From: Nymphaea colorata
Lineage: Eukaryota > Streptophyta > Magnoliopsida > Nymphaeales > Nymphaeaceae
Reading direction: 5' to 3'
NCBI RefSeq assembly: GCF_008831285.2
Contig: NC_045143.1
Span: 124,001 to 188,000 of the forward strand
Length of the DNA: 64,000 nucleotides
A program made the translations under genes and the position numbers. This document shows positions 12,121 to 23,789 of this stretch, piece after piece. The notes under the pieces are model-generated. The model ran no database searches and was not told where the DNA came from. It worked only from the letters and a program-made list of their open reading frames with translations. Numbering within the stretch: position 1 is the first letter of the stretch; each line of letters begins with the position of its first letter.

Positions 12121-12684
12121 TTGATGCGTACAGACTTAACAACATGCACATGCTCCGCAAAACTTTTAATAATAGCAGCAAACGGGCAATTAAATCACTG
12201 AGACAAAACCCCAAAAATGTAAAGATGCAAACAGAGGAAACGAACGGTGACCTCCAAGCAAGAGAAATACATTTATACAGTGGCAGTGGCGGAACAATAA
12301 ATTTTGGACTATGCCCCTCCAAAAATAAAATATCGCTCTAAAAAATATATGCATAGAGAGGGATATTTTATTTTTGGAGGGACATAGGTGAACATAGAAA
12401 ATATACGCGTGCAGAACAGTTTAATCCAGCACTTCTTGTTCCACCACAGTTTAGGACCCTTTCCTTTGCAAAACCCACTTCCACATCCAAATGAGCTGGT
12501 CATGAGCTTAGAGTAGATTTAGAGCTCAAATATCAAGGAACCCTTCTCCTTATAATACTTCTGCATCCAAATGAGCCGATCAGATGATAGTAGATTCTGA
12601 GCTTTGAACTTTTCTCCTTGCAAAACCCACTTACATGACTTGTAAGATTTTTTGTCTGCTCTCAAAAACCTAACGTGGTCTTAC

Positions 12685-12832
12685 AGAAGCATTTGTTCCT
12701 GTATCCATCTCCTTGGAACCGGATGTCCGAAAGCTTTGGCTCTTGTTGGTCTCAGATCTCAAAGCATTTCTAATATTCACAACCTCACCAAGCAACTGCT
12801 ATGCTGCCTTGACATACTTGGAATACTTAGGG
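12685..12832 (-). pseudogene. BEL1-like homeodomain (SKY box) exon fragment, copy 1
   Basis: The minus-strand frame reads KYSKYVKAA, stop, QLLGEVVNIRNAL and continues about 25 residues to a GCTTCT|GTAAGA donor at 12685. The pattern SKY-x-KAAQQLL-x-EVVN is the conserved SKY/BELL segment of BEL1-like TALE homeodomain transcription factors, which pair with KNOX proteins. The first Gln of KAAQQLL is TAG, so the frame is dead. The homeodomain and the rest of the BELL domain were not found downstream. The same TAG is present in the second copy, so it predates the duplication. Confidence 0.66.
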
Positions 12833-13294
12833 AGCAAGGCTGGGGGCAGCTTCCTCCAACTTAATTCCCATTCTTAGCATCATGGAATCGCTTTGTGATC
12901 ATGATGCTTCACACCAGAAGGACATGGAAGAATACCTAGTCAATTGGGATTTAAATCCATTGAGGCATATTAAACTATATGAATTTGGATAGCATCTCTC
13001 CCTGATGACGACTATTATGTACTTGTTACTTACCTTTGCTAATTAATCATCTTATTCACCACATCGGTGTGCGCATGCATGGTTGAATGTGCGATGAGTG
13101 CTTCAGAAGCCACACATTCGAACCTCTGTACAAAGCAAGAAGAAAAAGGATTGGATTCACCAACTTCCAAATAAGCAGTGTGCCCAAGGACAGGGGCCGG
13201 TTTGTGGTTCCTTTTTCAAATATGGGCTAACATTCATCTCTTAGATGTAAGTGAAATTTGGATGTAAATTAAATTAAAGCTACCAGATTATGCC

Positions 13295-13370
13295 AAAAGA
13301 CTATCGCAGAATCGAACTCTCAACCTCCATCAGCTGGTTTTAAGTCGACTCAGTTTTTTAATTGGTGTCT
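13295..13370 (-). other. tRNA-like patch, possible SINE head (block B1)
   Basis: On the minus strand there is an A-box-like AACTGAGTCGACTTAAAACC, followed about 36 bases on by GAGAGTTCGATTCTGCG, resembling a Pol III B box (GGTTCGANNCC). The order and spacing fit a tRNA-derived SINE head or a decayed tRNA gene, but the paired stems of a real tRNA are poor. Copies lie at about 29395-29470 and 36455-36525. No poly-A tail or target-site duplication was identified. Confidence 0.3.
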
Positions 13371-13871
13371 AAGTATCAGTGTGCAAACATACCTTGTGCC
13401 TTCCATCCAACCAGGGAAATGGTCATAATAAGTTCTGCTTTCAATTACTGTATGTTGGGTGTATGATCAAGACTAGTATATCCCCTCTTTTTTCTCCAAT
13501 CAACATCTATCCCATGGTGAGTGTTAGGCCAGCAAACTTTGCTCTGTGAGAAATGTACATGAAGATTAATTCACAAACTACCTTAAAGGCCTAGTTGCTT
13601 CTGTATGTATATACAACAGCAGTTACTGCTGTAACTTTTGTACCTTTGACGCATACCTCTCGGCCTTCATCGATCCGAAGTTACTCCAATCTCTTGGTAA
13701 TGAGTTGCAACCCAATCCTATGTATAGACTCTATCTTCTAGCAAGTGTTTAACCCATTGGAAATGCCGATATCAAACCAGTTTTGGTTGCTGGCAACATA
13801 TGCTTTCAACCACAACAAACATTATGCATTAAACCACAACAAACATAAAAAGAAAAGACATTATTTCATGT

Positions 13872-14051
13872 TCAGTACATCAACAACACATTCCTGAGGA
13901 TGCCTTCAACCAACTCAACAACCTCCTTTGGTTGTATAAAGTATTTTGCTTTTTGTAGAAAAGTTGTCGTTGAATGGTGAATGGCATTAGAGGCTCTTGG
14001 TTCGCCAATCACACCAGGCATGGGCAAGCAACCAAGTTCAGGAAAACTCAT
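13872..14051 (-). CDS. Unrecognised 59-codon open frame, block B1
   Basis: The minus-strand frame begins MSFPELGCLPMPGVIGEPRA and ends at a TGA (13872-13874). It stays open eight codons upstream of the Met, to a TGA. The counterpart in the other copy (29969-30148) has the same length with a few substitutions, including two amino-acid changes in the first six codons. No splice site clearly bounds it. I do not recognise the product. It may be the tail of another decayed exon. Confidence 0.3.
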   Translation of the reverse strand: MSFPELGCLPMPGVIGEPRASNAIHHSTTTFLQKAKYFIQPKEVVELVEGILRNVLLMY

Positions 14052-14509
14052 AATGTTAGGATCAAGTTCACGAATTCATGCAATAGTGCCCAACCGCTGC
14101 ATAAAATGCTTGCCATATCAAGTGTTAGGAAAGTCCTGGAAAAAAAAGTATCACTGTTCACCTTCCAGTTCATGATCATGGGCCTTACCAGCAGCAACGA
14201 CATTTGGTTAAGAACATAAAAAAATTCAAGACCAATAACAAATCTAAAAACAAGCTTTCCAAGACATTCTGAAATAAGCATTAGTTGTGTCATTTTCACG
14301 CCTAAAGAACCTACATTCTGATATAGTTTTGGTCCAACCTCAGCCCACCTTCTTCTCCTCCAATGTAGGAAAAACATCTCGGTTATGGAAAGGGGAAGAA
14401 CTAGATTAAAAGCAATAGCCTCAATCGACGGGGAGCAGGCCGAACAGCCAGCCTTAAATGAGTGACACAACATAAATAGCATCAATGAGAAAAGATTCAA
14501 TAATATCAT
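14048..14509 (-). CDS. Unrecognised 153-codon open frame, longest in the window
   Basis: The frame starts MILLNLFSLMLFMLCHSFKA and is hydrophobic, with a basic HWRRRR patch near residue 50. Its N-terminal two-thirds lie in unique sequence (14180-14509) and its C-terminal end overlaps block B1. It overlaps the 59-codon frame at its 3' end in another register. A CTG|GTAAGG donor lies inside it near 14189. Composition is ordinary for AT-rich DNA and I recognise no domain, so chance is the leading explanation. Confidence 0.2.
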   Translation of the reverse strand: MILLNLFSLMLFMLCHSFKAGCSACSPSIEAIAFNLVLPLSITEMFFLHWRRRRWAEVGPKLYQNVGSLGVKMTQLMLISECLGKLVFRFVIGLEFFYVLNQMSLLLVRPMIMNWKVNSDTFFSRTFLTLDMASILCSGWALLHEFVNLILTL

Positions 14510-15292
14510 AATTTTTCCCCAATGCAGGACATTGTCCTGATTTATGGATAAACAAACACATACTAGTTAAAATATCCATAACTCTCGACTAACATGACAC
14601 AAGAAGAAACAAGGAAGAACTGAATAATAAGCTGGTCCAAATCTATGAAGGACCCAGCTGTCGAAGCAAAGGCATGGGTGGGTAGTTGATGATGATGAAG
14701 AATAATTCCACCCCATTTTGCAAAACCATGTATTTCAAGCCAAGACAAATATTAGATGAAGCCAAGAACAAAACTCATGCAACTTCAAAGGATATAACTT
14801 TTCAAAAATGTCACAGTTCAAAATTGACCGTTCTTTTGAAAACAGATAAGAGACCTTCCATGACAGCCTCAACCCTAAGTTTGGGTTATGTCATTGAAAT
14901 GCAGTTTGAAGGCATTTCAACGGGTTGAGGAGACTCAATTAAGGTGCAATAATGGGTCAGGTTTCCAAATGATCTGCCTCTCCCAAGACAGAGGAAAAGA
15001 AGGACAATTTGTCACATTCAGCATAAGTGGACTAGGTTTGAGGACTATTCCATGACTTCATCTATTCCATGAAAGGGACTAGTAGTTTGTTAATGAAATG
15101 GCAAACACCTTTCAAGACCAAAGGGAATTGATTAGTTCCTCTTATGCCTAAAAAACCTCGAAACATAACAAGAGATGTCAAGTTTTTATTTTGAAATAGT
15201 TCAAAATTATCAATTTAACTCATAAGCTTGAGTGCTCGTGTTGTGCAAACAATATGTCATTCATTTACCATACTACCATACAGGCATTAGGA

Positions 15293-15388
15293 TTCATTTC
15301 GCATCAATGTTGTCGAACCTCTAGAAGGGACATCTTTCAATTTTCTAAATGTGAACATAAAGGAATCATCCTCGACGTCTTAGGTAAT
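15293..15388 (+). other. Conserved 32-codon segment (FISHQCC), copy in C1
   Basis: The segment reads FISHQCCRTSRRDIFQFSK and ends ILDVLGN. The same frame is open in C2 (18270-18365) and at 52087-52182. Against the 52-kb copy most differences are third-position and silent. I do not recognise the peptide. A coding exon of a mobile element or of a captured gene is possible. Confidence 0.35.
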
Positions 15389-16991
15389 AAAAAAAAGGAG
15401 CAGATATTGACCCCAAATCACACATCTACGAAAGATTGCCACATTCAATTCCTGCAAGTTTAGCCTTCATGTCTTTCATCTCTGTCTTCATCTCTTGGCA
15501 GGCACCTTTTGTTTTTGTTTTTTTCTTTTTTCTTTTTCTTTCTTTTGCATTCAGCTTTTTGCCTTTTTGATTCTTTTCCTTTGATTTTTTTTTTCCAGGC
15601 CGACCTTCACTTTGAGGGAATACCTCACCACCTCAAAGGCTACTAACGAAGCTCCACCGCTTTGGTAGTTATGTGTAGCTTTGTCACGTGTCCAACCCGC
15701 TTTCACCTTACGAGTTTCTCGAGACCAAAGGTTCGTAAGTCAATATCTTCGCGAAATAGACATAAATCAGCTTTATGCCTACCCGGTACTCGTGATTACT
15801 GACTTAGAGGAACAACTACACCAAGCCCCGAGCCCATCTCACAACCCTCATTTTGCTACCTGCCAAGATCTTACAGAGCATTGTGGCTTCTCTCACAGTA
15901 TATTTCATGTTAAATCCTTGTAAATGTTTGAACACCGGAATCAATAGCATTTCCTAGGATTGACTTTCTCAGCTTCATAGGAGTTTTCCTTACTGTTCAC
16001 ATCTAGGATTTTTAGCTTTCCCGTTCCATAGATTGACAACAAAAACTTGAAATTTCTCCTACTCAAAAAGATACTAAGAGTAAAGCACAGACATATCGTT
16101 GTGAGAGAAGCCATTTTTAAAATGTTTTTAAAGAAAATTAAAAAAAAAACTTTAAAAAAGTTCTTGACATCAAATGGTATATCACAAGGAGGAATGAACT
16201 TTACTCCCTAAAGAGACAGGCAAATGCAAAACAAATGGGGTAGACTAGGAAGAAGAATGAACTTCACCAACTCTGCTATAAAAATATGATATTCTACATA
16301 AAAGGGTGGTTTAAGGGTGACGAGTTCCATAAATGTATAAATAATAGGTCATCAACTGATTGAAAGTTTTGCAAGAGGTTTAGGTTAAGCTCTCTCTTTC
16401 CTTGAACAAACCCTAGGATAAACCAATCCTATAAAGCGGCTTTTGTAAAATCATTAGAGAAATGATAACGACAACAACAGCATTGGACACTGTTAGACTT
16501 TGATGTAAGGTTGTCTGCAGAAGCGAAAGTAAAAAAAGTGTTCGGACTTCGGATATAGAACAAAGGCAGACTTTTCGATTTCTGACGCGTTCATAAATCT
16601 GGGTTAAAAAGACATGATATTGTAAAGAGATGATACCAAAACCAAGGATTTTTTATTCTACAGAAGTAGAGGATTTTAGAAAACCAGAATCAGAATTTTT
16701 TGAACTTGGTATTGTTTTGTATTTTTTTTATTCTGCCCAGTTTCTGTACAAAGTAGAACAAAATTCTCAAAAACAATGTTTCCTAATTAAACTATCAAAG
16801 ATAGTAAAAAATCCCACAAAATTCAGAAACTATATTCACATGTAAGAAGATCAAAACACAAAATGCTTGCACCCAAGAAGAAGATACAACACCAAGCACA
16901 CAGGGCAAGAATAATAAGAAAATGTAAAGTACATTAGCAAAGAAATCAAACAATTGTCATTCTATAGAATTTATAGAAAACAGATTTCTCT

Positions 16992-17292
16992 TCAAAGAAC
17001 AAAGCACCTCACTTCTTGTAATGGACCATGAACCTTCATCACATTCCCAAAGGTTGCTATGACAATTAATTGGGCTGCATTAAGGGGAAACTTTTTTTGA
17101 CAATAAGACTGTCTTAGACAAGTGCAATCCACCAATGAAGAAGGAAAGGAAGAAGAAAGGAAAAAAAAATGCATACCAGACAACGACTGCTAAAGCCTGT
17201 CTACAACAATGTGCTGCCTCATTGAGCCTTCCCTTTCCCACGACAAATTTGACCAGCCATGCCCATCACCAAAATTACGTCACAAGTCATAA
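16992..17292 (-). pseudogene. SEC: SECRET AGENT (O-GlcNAc transferase) TPR fragment, unit C1
   Basis: Two minus-strand exons encode parts of the TPR region of plant O-GlcNAc transferase SECRET AGENT, which modifies Ser/Thr of nuclear and cytosolic proteins. The first (17292-17177) gives NFGDG..WSNL, then after a frameshift GKGRLNEAAHCCRQALAV, ending at a GT donor. The second (17108-16992) gives FPLNAA, then GNVMKVHGPLQEV, stopping at TGA. The order and spacing match consecutive TPRs (NFADAWSNL, GRLNEA.CC.QAL, GN.MKAQG). Unit C1 has a 6-bp insertion inside the first exon relative to C2. The frameshift and missing flanking repeats mark it as a pseudogene. The intron is retained, so it arose by DNA copying. 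Confidence 0.66.
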
Positions 17293-18269
17293 CTGCAAAT
17301 ACAAGAAAAGCACAATTATAGGAAAGATCTAAAGATGAGCCTCAAATTCTTCCCTAATATCTTCAACATGGCTTGTAGACTCAAAATTGATGATGTAACA
17401 TCCCACTCCAAACTTTGGAAAGATTATTTCCGGTGTGAGGAGCTGTGTTAGTCCCTGTGGGGTCACGTGTTTGATGGTTACTGCTGTATAGCTTTGTACA
17501 CCCAATGCAGGACATGTCCTGATTTATGGATAAACAAACACAACTAGTTAAAATATCCATAACTCTCGACTAACATGACACAAGAAGAAACAAGGAAGAA
17601 CTGAATAATAAGCTGGTCCAAATCTATGAAGGACCCAGCTGTCGAAGCAAGGCATGGGTGGGTAGTTGATGATGATGAAGAATAATTCCACCCCATTTTG
17701 CAAAACCATGTATTTCAAGCCAAGACAAATATTAGATGAAGCCAAGAACAAAACTCATGCAACTTCAAAGGATATAACTTTTCAAAAATGTCACAGTTCA
17801 AAATTGACCGGTTCTTTTGAAAACAGATAAGAGACCTTCCATGACAGCCTCAACCCTAAGTTTGGGTTATGTCATTGAAATGCAGTTTGAAGGCATTTCA
17901 ACGGGTTGAGGAGACTCAATTAAGGTGCAATAATGGGTCAGGTTTCCAAATGATCTGCCTCTCCCAAGACAGAGGAAAAGAAGGACAATTGTCACATTCA
18001 GCATAAGTGGACTAGGTTTGAGGACTATCCATGACTTCATCTATTCCATGAAAGGGACTAGTATTTGTTAATGAAATGGCAAACACCTTTCAAGACCAAA
18101 GGGATTGGTTAGTTCCTCTTATGCCTAAAAAACCTCGAAACATAACAAGAGATGTCAAGTTTTTATTTGAAATAGTTCAAAATTATCAATTTAACTCATA
18201 AGCTTGAGTGCTCGTGTTGTGCAAACAATATGTCATTCATTTACCCATACTACCATACAAGCATTAGGA

Positions 18270-18365
18270 TTCATTTCGCATCAATGTTGCCGAACCTCTA
18301 GAAGGGACATCTTTCAATTTTCGAAATCTGAACATAAAGGAATCATCCTCGACGTCTTAGGTAAT
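18270..18365 (+). other. Conserved 32-codon segment (FISHQCC), copy in C2
   Basis: The frame is the same as at 15293-15388, with three base differences from C1: two silent (TGT to TGC, TCT to TCG) and one replacement (Cys to Ser in SKCEH). It remains open without stops. Confidence 0.35.
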
Positions 18366-19956
18366 AAAGGAGCAGATATTGACCCCAAAATCACACATCT
18401 ACGAAAGATTGCCACATTCAATTCCTGCAAGTTTAGCCTTCATGTCTTTCATCTCTTGCAGGCACCTTTTGTTTTTGTTTTTTTCTTTTTTTCTTTTTCT
18501 TTCTTTTGCATTCAGCTTTTTGCCTTTTGATTTCTTTTCCTTTGATTTTTTTTTTTTCAGGCCGACCTTCACCTTTGAGGGAATACCTCACCACCTCAAA
18601 GGCTACTACGAAGCTCCACCGCTTGGTAGTTATGTGTAGCTTTGTCACGTGTCCAACCCGCTTCACCTTACGAGTTTTCGACGAGCCAAAGGTTCGTAAG
18701 TCATTATCTTCGCGAAATAGACATAAATCAGCTTTATGCCTACCCGGTACTCATGATTACTGACTTAGAGGAACAACTACACAAGCCCCGAGCCCATCTC
18801 TCAACCCTCACTTTGCTACCTGCCAAGATCTTACAGAGCATTGTGGCTTCTCTCACAGTATATTTCATGTTAAATCCTTGTAAATGTTTGAACACCGGAA
18901 TCAATAGCATTTCCTAGGATTGACTTTCTCAGCTTCATAGGAGTTTCCTTACTGTTCACATCTAGGATTTTCAGCTTTCCCGTTCCATAGATTGACAACA
19001 AAAACTTGAAATTTTCTCCTACTCAAGAAGATACTAAGAGTAAAGCACAGACATATCGTTGTGAGAGAAGCCATTTTTAAAATGTTTTAAAGAAAATTAA
19101 AAAAAAAACTTTTAAAAAAGTTCTTGACATCAAATGGTATATCACAAGGAGGAATGAACTTTACTCCCTAAAGAGACGGGCAAATGCAAAACAAATGGGG
19201 TAGACTAGGAAGAAGAATGAACTTCACCAACTCTGCTATAAAAATATGATATTCTACATAAAAGGGTGGTTTAAGGGTGACGAGTTCTCATAAATGTATA
19301 AATAATAGGTCATCAACTGATTGAAAGTTTGCAAGAGGTTTAGGTTAAGCTCTTCTCTTTCCTTGAACAAACCCTAGGATAAACCAATCCTATAAAGCGG
19401 CTTTTGTAAAATCATTAGAGAAATGATAACGACAACAACAGGATTGGACACTGTTAGACTTTGATGTAAGGTTGTCTGCAGAAGCGAAAGTAAAAAAGTG
19501 TTCGGACTTCGGATATAGAACAAAGGCAGACTTTTCGATTTCTGACGGGTTCATAAATCTGGGTTAAAAAGACATGATATTGTAAAGAGATGATACCAAA
19601 ACTAAGGATTTTTATTCTACAGAAGTAGAGGATTTTAGAAAACCAGAATTCAGAATTTTTTGAACTTTGGTATTTGTTTTGTATTTTTTTTATTCTGCCC
19701 AGTTTCTGTACAAAGTAGAACAAAATTCTCAAAAACAATGTTTCCTAATTAAACTATCAAAGATAGTAAAAAATCACACAAAATTCAGAAAACTATATTC
19801 GCATGTAAGAAAATCAAAACACAAAATGCTTGCACCCAAGAAGAAGATACAACACTCATGCACACAGGGCAAGAATAGTAAGAAAATGTAAAGTACATTA
19901 GCAAAGAAATCAAACAATTGTCATTCTATATAATTTATAGAAAACAGATTTCCTCT

Positions 19957-20253
19957 TCAAAGAACAAAGCACCTCACTTCTTGTAATGGACCATGAACCT
20001 TCATCACATTCCCAAAGTTTGCTATGACAATTAATTGGGGCAGCATTAAGGGGAAACTTTTTTTGACAATAAGACTGTCTTAGACAAGTGCAATCCACCA
20101 ATGAAGAAGGAAAGGAAGAAGAAAAGGAAAAAAAAATGCATACCAGACAGCGACTGCTAAAGCCTGTCTACAACAATGTGCTGCCTCATTGAGCCTTCCC
20201 TTTCCCACGACAAATTTGACCAGCCATCACCAAAATTAGGTCACAAGTCATAA
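19957..20253 (-). pseudogene. SEC: SECRET AGENT (O-GlcNAc transferase) TPR fragment, unit C2
   Basis: The fragment has the same two-exon structure as in C1: exon 20253-20144 (NFGDGWSNL, then after a frameshift GRLNEAAHCCRQALAV, then a GT donor) and exon 20074-19957. Here the first exon lacks the 6-bp insertion and aligns directly with NF.D.WSNL of the functional gene. The second exon has an extra C (GCCCCAATTAATTG, GCCCAATTAATTG in C1) that shifts the frame before the GN.MK motif. The two units therefore carry different lesions on a shared older frameshift. A third, inverted copy is at the end of the window. Confidence 0.66.
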
Positions 20254-20393
20254 CTGCAAATACAAGAAAAGCACAATTATAGGAAAGATCTAAAGATGAG
20301 CCTCAAATTCTTCCCTAATATCTTCAACATGGCTTGTAGACTCATCCCACTCCAAACTTTGGAAAAGATTACTCTTCCGGTGTGAGGAGCTGT

Positions 20394-20565
20394 GTGTTAG
20401 TTCTCCTGTTGGGGTCACGTGTTTGATGGTTTACTGCTGTATAGCTTTTGTACACTCATTGTATGTCTAGAGTGTAATTCTACCTCAGCTCTATTCGTAT
20501 GTTTGTGTATAGCTTCAATTTTTGTTCAATAAAATGGTCAAGAAAGGCCCCTACTCCCTGCAGGT
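20394..20565 (+). other. LTR-like or 3'-UTR-like stretch with AATAAA
   Basis: The stretch starts TGTTAGTTCTCC, contains a TTCAATAAAATGG polyadenylation-type signal near 20527 and ends near CCCTGCA. A TG...CA stretch of about 170 bp with an internal poly-A signal would fit a small solo LTR. An expressed gene's 3' UTR fits equally well. No primer binding site or purine tract beside it is convincing. The C1/C2 duplication ends inside it. Confidence 0.25.
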
Positions 20566-21054
20566 TTGCATTGCAAAAGTTTAAAGGAAGGCTTTGGCAT
20601 GTCTCAACTGCTTTTGGAAAAGCAGCAAAGTTTGCTCCGCAAACTCAGATATTTAGCATGGTCAAAACTAACTCAAAATTAGAGGCAGTTCTATATAGAA
20701 TAGGGTTTTGGAACTATATAAGTTTGCATGCTATGTTAATTCAGAGAAATAAAACATCCACTATGATGCAAATCACCTAAACGAAGGATTCTTATCAGAG
20801 TGTTTCTTGCGTTGTTCCTGGATACTTATTTTTGTCCCGTTTTGTGTCAATTGGATGATGTCTCTGATTCAAACAAAGAAACCAACAGTTGCCGAACACA
20901 AAACAGAGCAAAGTACAAGATATACATGTTTCAATTTAAGATTCTACATTACAGTTGACGAAGGCTAAAAAAGGATTCACAAGCTTTGACCAGAAAAGGG
21001 GGAGGAAGTCATAGAAGCTATACACAAGATCCTCGAACCCTCAAGCTTCACACA

Positions 21055-21065
<11 letters not shown>

Positions 21066-21085
<20 letters not shown>
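21066..21085. repeat. (GA)n microsatellite after a CA run
   Basis: This is a run of about ten GA dinucleotides preceded by ACACACACA. Its inverted counterpart (CT then GT) is near 62940-62970. Confidence 0.9.
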
Positions 21086-21463
21086 AACTTAGATATTGTT
21101 TGGGAACGGTAAAGTTTTTATTATTTGCAAATACAATTTGAAGCAAAAGCCAATAATGTCATTAATCCTAGGCAATGGACAGGCCCAAATATAACTAAAC
21201 AGATAAAAGTATTTAGCAACCAACAAAGAAGAACAACAACGCATGAAAGTCCGATATTCATATATAACATCCATGCTGTAAGCAGGTCCTTTTGCAAACT
21301 TATGATCCAATTAAACAAGTTTTCAAACATAAAGCAGATCTAAAACAACCTTCCCTATCTTGAAAAGGCGAAGACGACAACTAGGGCTGCGATTTGGGGA
21401 AACACAGGCTGTTTGGAAATAAAACGAGAAAGAAAGAGGCAAGCCTGCGCCTCACCTCGACAG

Positions 21464-21618
21464 AGACGTGGAAGAGGAGTTGATGCAGACGTGCGATACG
21501 AGAATGGGCAGCTGCATGCGGAGAGCTTCTGCAAGAGGAGGAAGACGGCTTCTCCACGGACAAGGACGAAAAACAGAAATTATGCCCCAACGGGCAGAAA
21601 GTTTGTCCATGCTCCTGA
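21464..21618 (-). CDS. Possible 5' exon with splice donor (unrecognised)
   Basis: An ATG near 21615 opens a frame starting MDKLSARWGIISVFRPCPWR, and a CTGTCGAG|GTGAGG donor follows near 21468. It is locally GC-richer than its surroundings, as plant promoter-proximal exons often are. The alternative frame is also open, so a 5' UTR exon is as likely. The contig 3 copy (about 62410-62570) is identical over this part. No product was recognised. Confidence 0.22.
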
Positions 21619-23789
21619 ATTTTAGAAAAGAAGAAGGAAAGAGGCGGGTAGGGCTCGATAAACCTCCCCTCACCAAAATTTCAAAATCGACCTAAATATT
21701 ATGTAGTGTTTCAAAAACACACTTTAGTTTTAAAATTTCATAAACTGCCTTTTTGAAAACTTGTGGGCGTGACAAGGAGACTCACCGTCCAGGTCGGCGG
21801 TGTTCGGGGCAAAGTTATAAATATTCGAATGTGAATGTCAAAATCAGATTCACACCCAATGGAAATGCCAACGGATAATTATTTATACTTGATCGGATAT
21901 TTATGAAATATCTATATACGAATCCAAATCTAGATCCGATCAGTTGTTTTTTAAATCCAAATTGGATCTGATTTCTTAGTCAGGTATTAATTTTTTTTTT
22001 GGTACCCCGATTTTTTTGAAATGGTTGGATCGAATATCTCATCAAATCAAATATATTGACATCCCTAAGTATCAATTTCCTTTCCTACCCAAACTAAACA
22101 AAAGGGCCTTGGTTTTTATCTTTAATAGACTGTTTTTAAAGCCTACGGGGCTTCGGGTAGAAGATGGTATGGAGTTTTACTTTAGAACCAAGGCCCTTCT
22201 TGCACACAAAACCTTTTTTTGTTTTTGTCTACCCATCAAAACATAAAAGCTATGTTTTTAAAACTCATTTAAACAATCATTTTTACAAAACCAAGTTTTC
22301 TAAAAAATCATTTTGTCAAGGAATTGCCCAAACGCTACCTAAAGCTTTTAAGCGAAGTAAATTGAACTCTTGTTTGCCTGAACAATAAATACGCATGACA
22401 TGTCTCAACCATTTGTGAGTGCCTTGTACTGATGTGATTAAGTCTTTTCCTTTTAAGTGTATTTTTGAAAGGCTAAGTAAGTGAGATTTAAAAATTCAAA
22501 TATGTAGTACAATTCATTTTTTCTTTTTCAATTTGAAACAAATTGATGGAAATGCCTCTAATGACTACATATATGAAGAACTACAATCAATCAATTCACA
22601 TGCGTAGGAAAGCTCGGGTTTCCATGTGAAGATCATGATCAAGTTCATCTCAAATGATCATTCGTGAAAAAGCTTGGGAGAAAGATTCGCACCAACACGA
22701 CCTGCCGTCTATGTCGGCACCAAAATCTCCAGTCAAAGCATGAACACCTACTAGGGCGGTATTGGGCCCGCCCTGTTCGATTTAGAGTTAGAATTTCCAG
22801 TTAGAGTAGATATCAACGAGGAGCACTAAATTCTAGAACAAGTATAAAGGGCAATATATGTCATATCGTACTAAAAATTTGTCAAGAATTTTATTTTACA
22901 GAGGGTAGGCCTCCACGTTTTATTAAGACAGATGACATCAGCACGAAGTATAAAAAAAATCAAGAACAGACGGCGGAATTGTATACCCGGCTTCATCAAT
23001 GATGGTGGCAGTTTGGAAGAGGACCTACACCTACCCATTAGAAATTAACGATGTGCGTGAAGAGTACCCGTTGATTGCGTGTACCAGTAAAGCTTAATGG
23101 CAAGTTGAGTGAATGGGTTCGGTGTCGGTGAGCTGACGACTACTTTAGTGCCCAGCACCAAGTAGCAGACTAGTCCGCTAACATCTATCAAAGCCATTAC
23201 ATCACTCTGCAACTACTTACAACAATACATGGCGCCTCCTCTCTACAATGCTAATGAGTTAACCAGCAATGGAATCTACTCAGGCAGCCGACGATTGTGG
23301 TGTCGGCCTCAAAGGTTACCACTTGCTTCCACCTCCTGGGAAGACAAGTTGGTTTTTCCTCGCTTTCTACTTTACAAAAAGGAATTACATAACAAAGTAG
23401 AAAGGAGGGTGAGTAAGAGGTTTTAGGGTCTTGTTTTCCAAATTGGAGCTTGGTTGTTTATAATTTACAGAAATTACTAAATATATTAATTTCCTGAGGT
23501 TTGTATCCGATTGATATTATTTGTTCTCAAAATCATTAAAGTCTGCAACTGATCATATGTGAAAATGGCACTATGTATATAAGGCACTTACGTGAGAATA
23601 TTTGCTCAAAAAGTCCGAACTTCCTTTCATATGTAGAGAGAGGAGGAGAACACAAAATACTTGTCTTACACGGAAGTGCTAAGGAAAGGGGAGGGACGAA
23701 GAACACTCCTCTCAATCCAAATTCTAAAGAAAGCAGCGAAACTAGAGGTGGAGGATCACCAGTATACATGTACAACGATGACAATTTTC

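Larger units (their letters stand above)
12142..14178. repeat. Duplicated block B, copy 1
   Basis: The block is near-identical to 28261-30275 in the same orientation (offset about 16119, falling to 16097 after a small deletion near 12970). It carries a BEL1-like exon, a tRNA-like/SINE-like patch and a 59-codon frame. Its left edge abuts the LTR and its right edge continues into unique sequence. In the second copy the right edge jumps into the palindromic cluster of block E. Confidence 0.9.
14518..17500. repeat. 2.98-kb tandem duplication, unit C1
   Basis: This unit is followed directly by a near-identical unit at 17501-20455 (offset 2983 at the start). The join at about 17500 fuses TGTATAGCTTTGTACAC to CCAATGCAGGACATG. 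The unit contains unrecognised AT-rich sequence, a pyrimidine tract at 15500-15600, a conserved 32-codon segment (15293-15388), decayed sequence at 15600-16900 and a SECRET AGENT pseudogene fragment at its right end. On the minus strand a frame of about 55 codons near 15820-15945 (containing GFNMKYTVREATMLCKILAG) is interrupted in this unit and open in C2; I do not recognise it. Confidence 0.9.
17501..20455. repeat. 2.98-kb tandem duplication, unit C2
   Basis: This is the second unit of the tandem pair. It differs from C1 by scattered single-base changes, mostly in homopolymers, and carries a slightly longer right end that continues uninterrupted into block D. That makes C2 the arm in original context and C1 the added arm. 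The shared right end (17440-17500 and 20380-20455) lies in an LTR-like or 3' UTR-like stretch. Confidence 0.9.

Noticed and set aside
13295-13370. A functional tRNA gene
   Set aside because: Box-like sequences are present, but acceptor and anticodon stems do not pair well and no Pol III terminator follows at the right distance.
18379-18763. Overlapping open frames rich in Phe/Ser on the plus strand and Lys/Arg on the minus strand
   Set aside because: They come from the T/C-rich low-complexity tract at about 18465-18560, which is open in several frames by composition.
23568-23580. CACTATGTATATA as a CACTA transposon terminus next to the palindromic cluster
   Set aside because: Only five bases match, no inverted partner was found on the other side of the cluster and no target-site duplication is visible.
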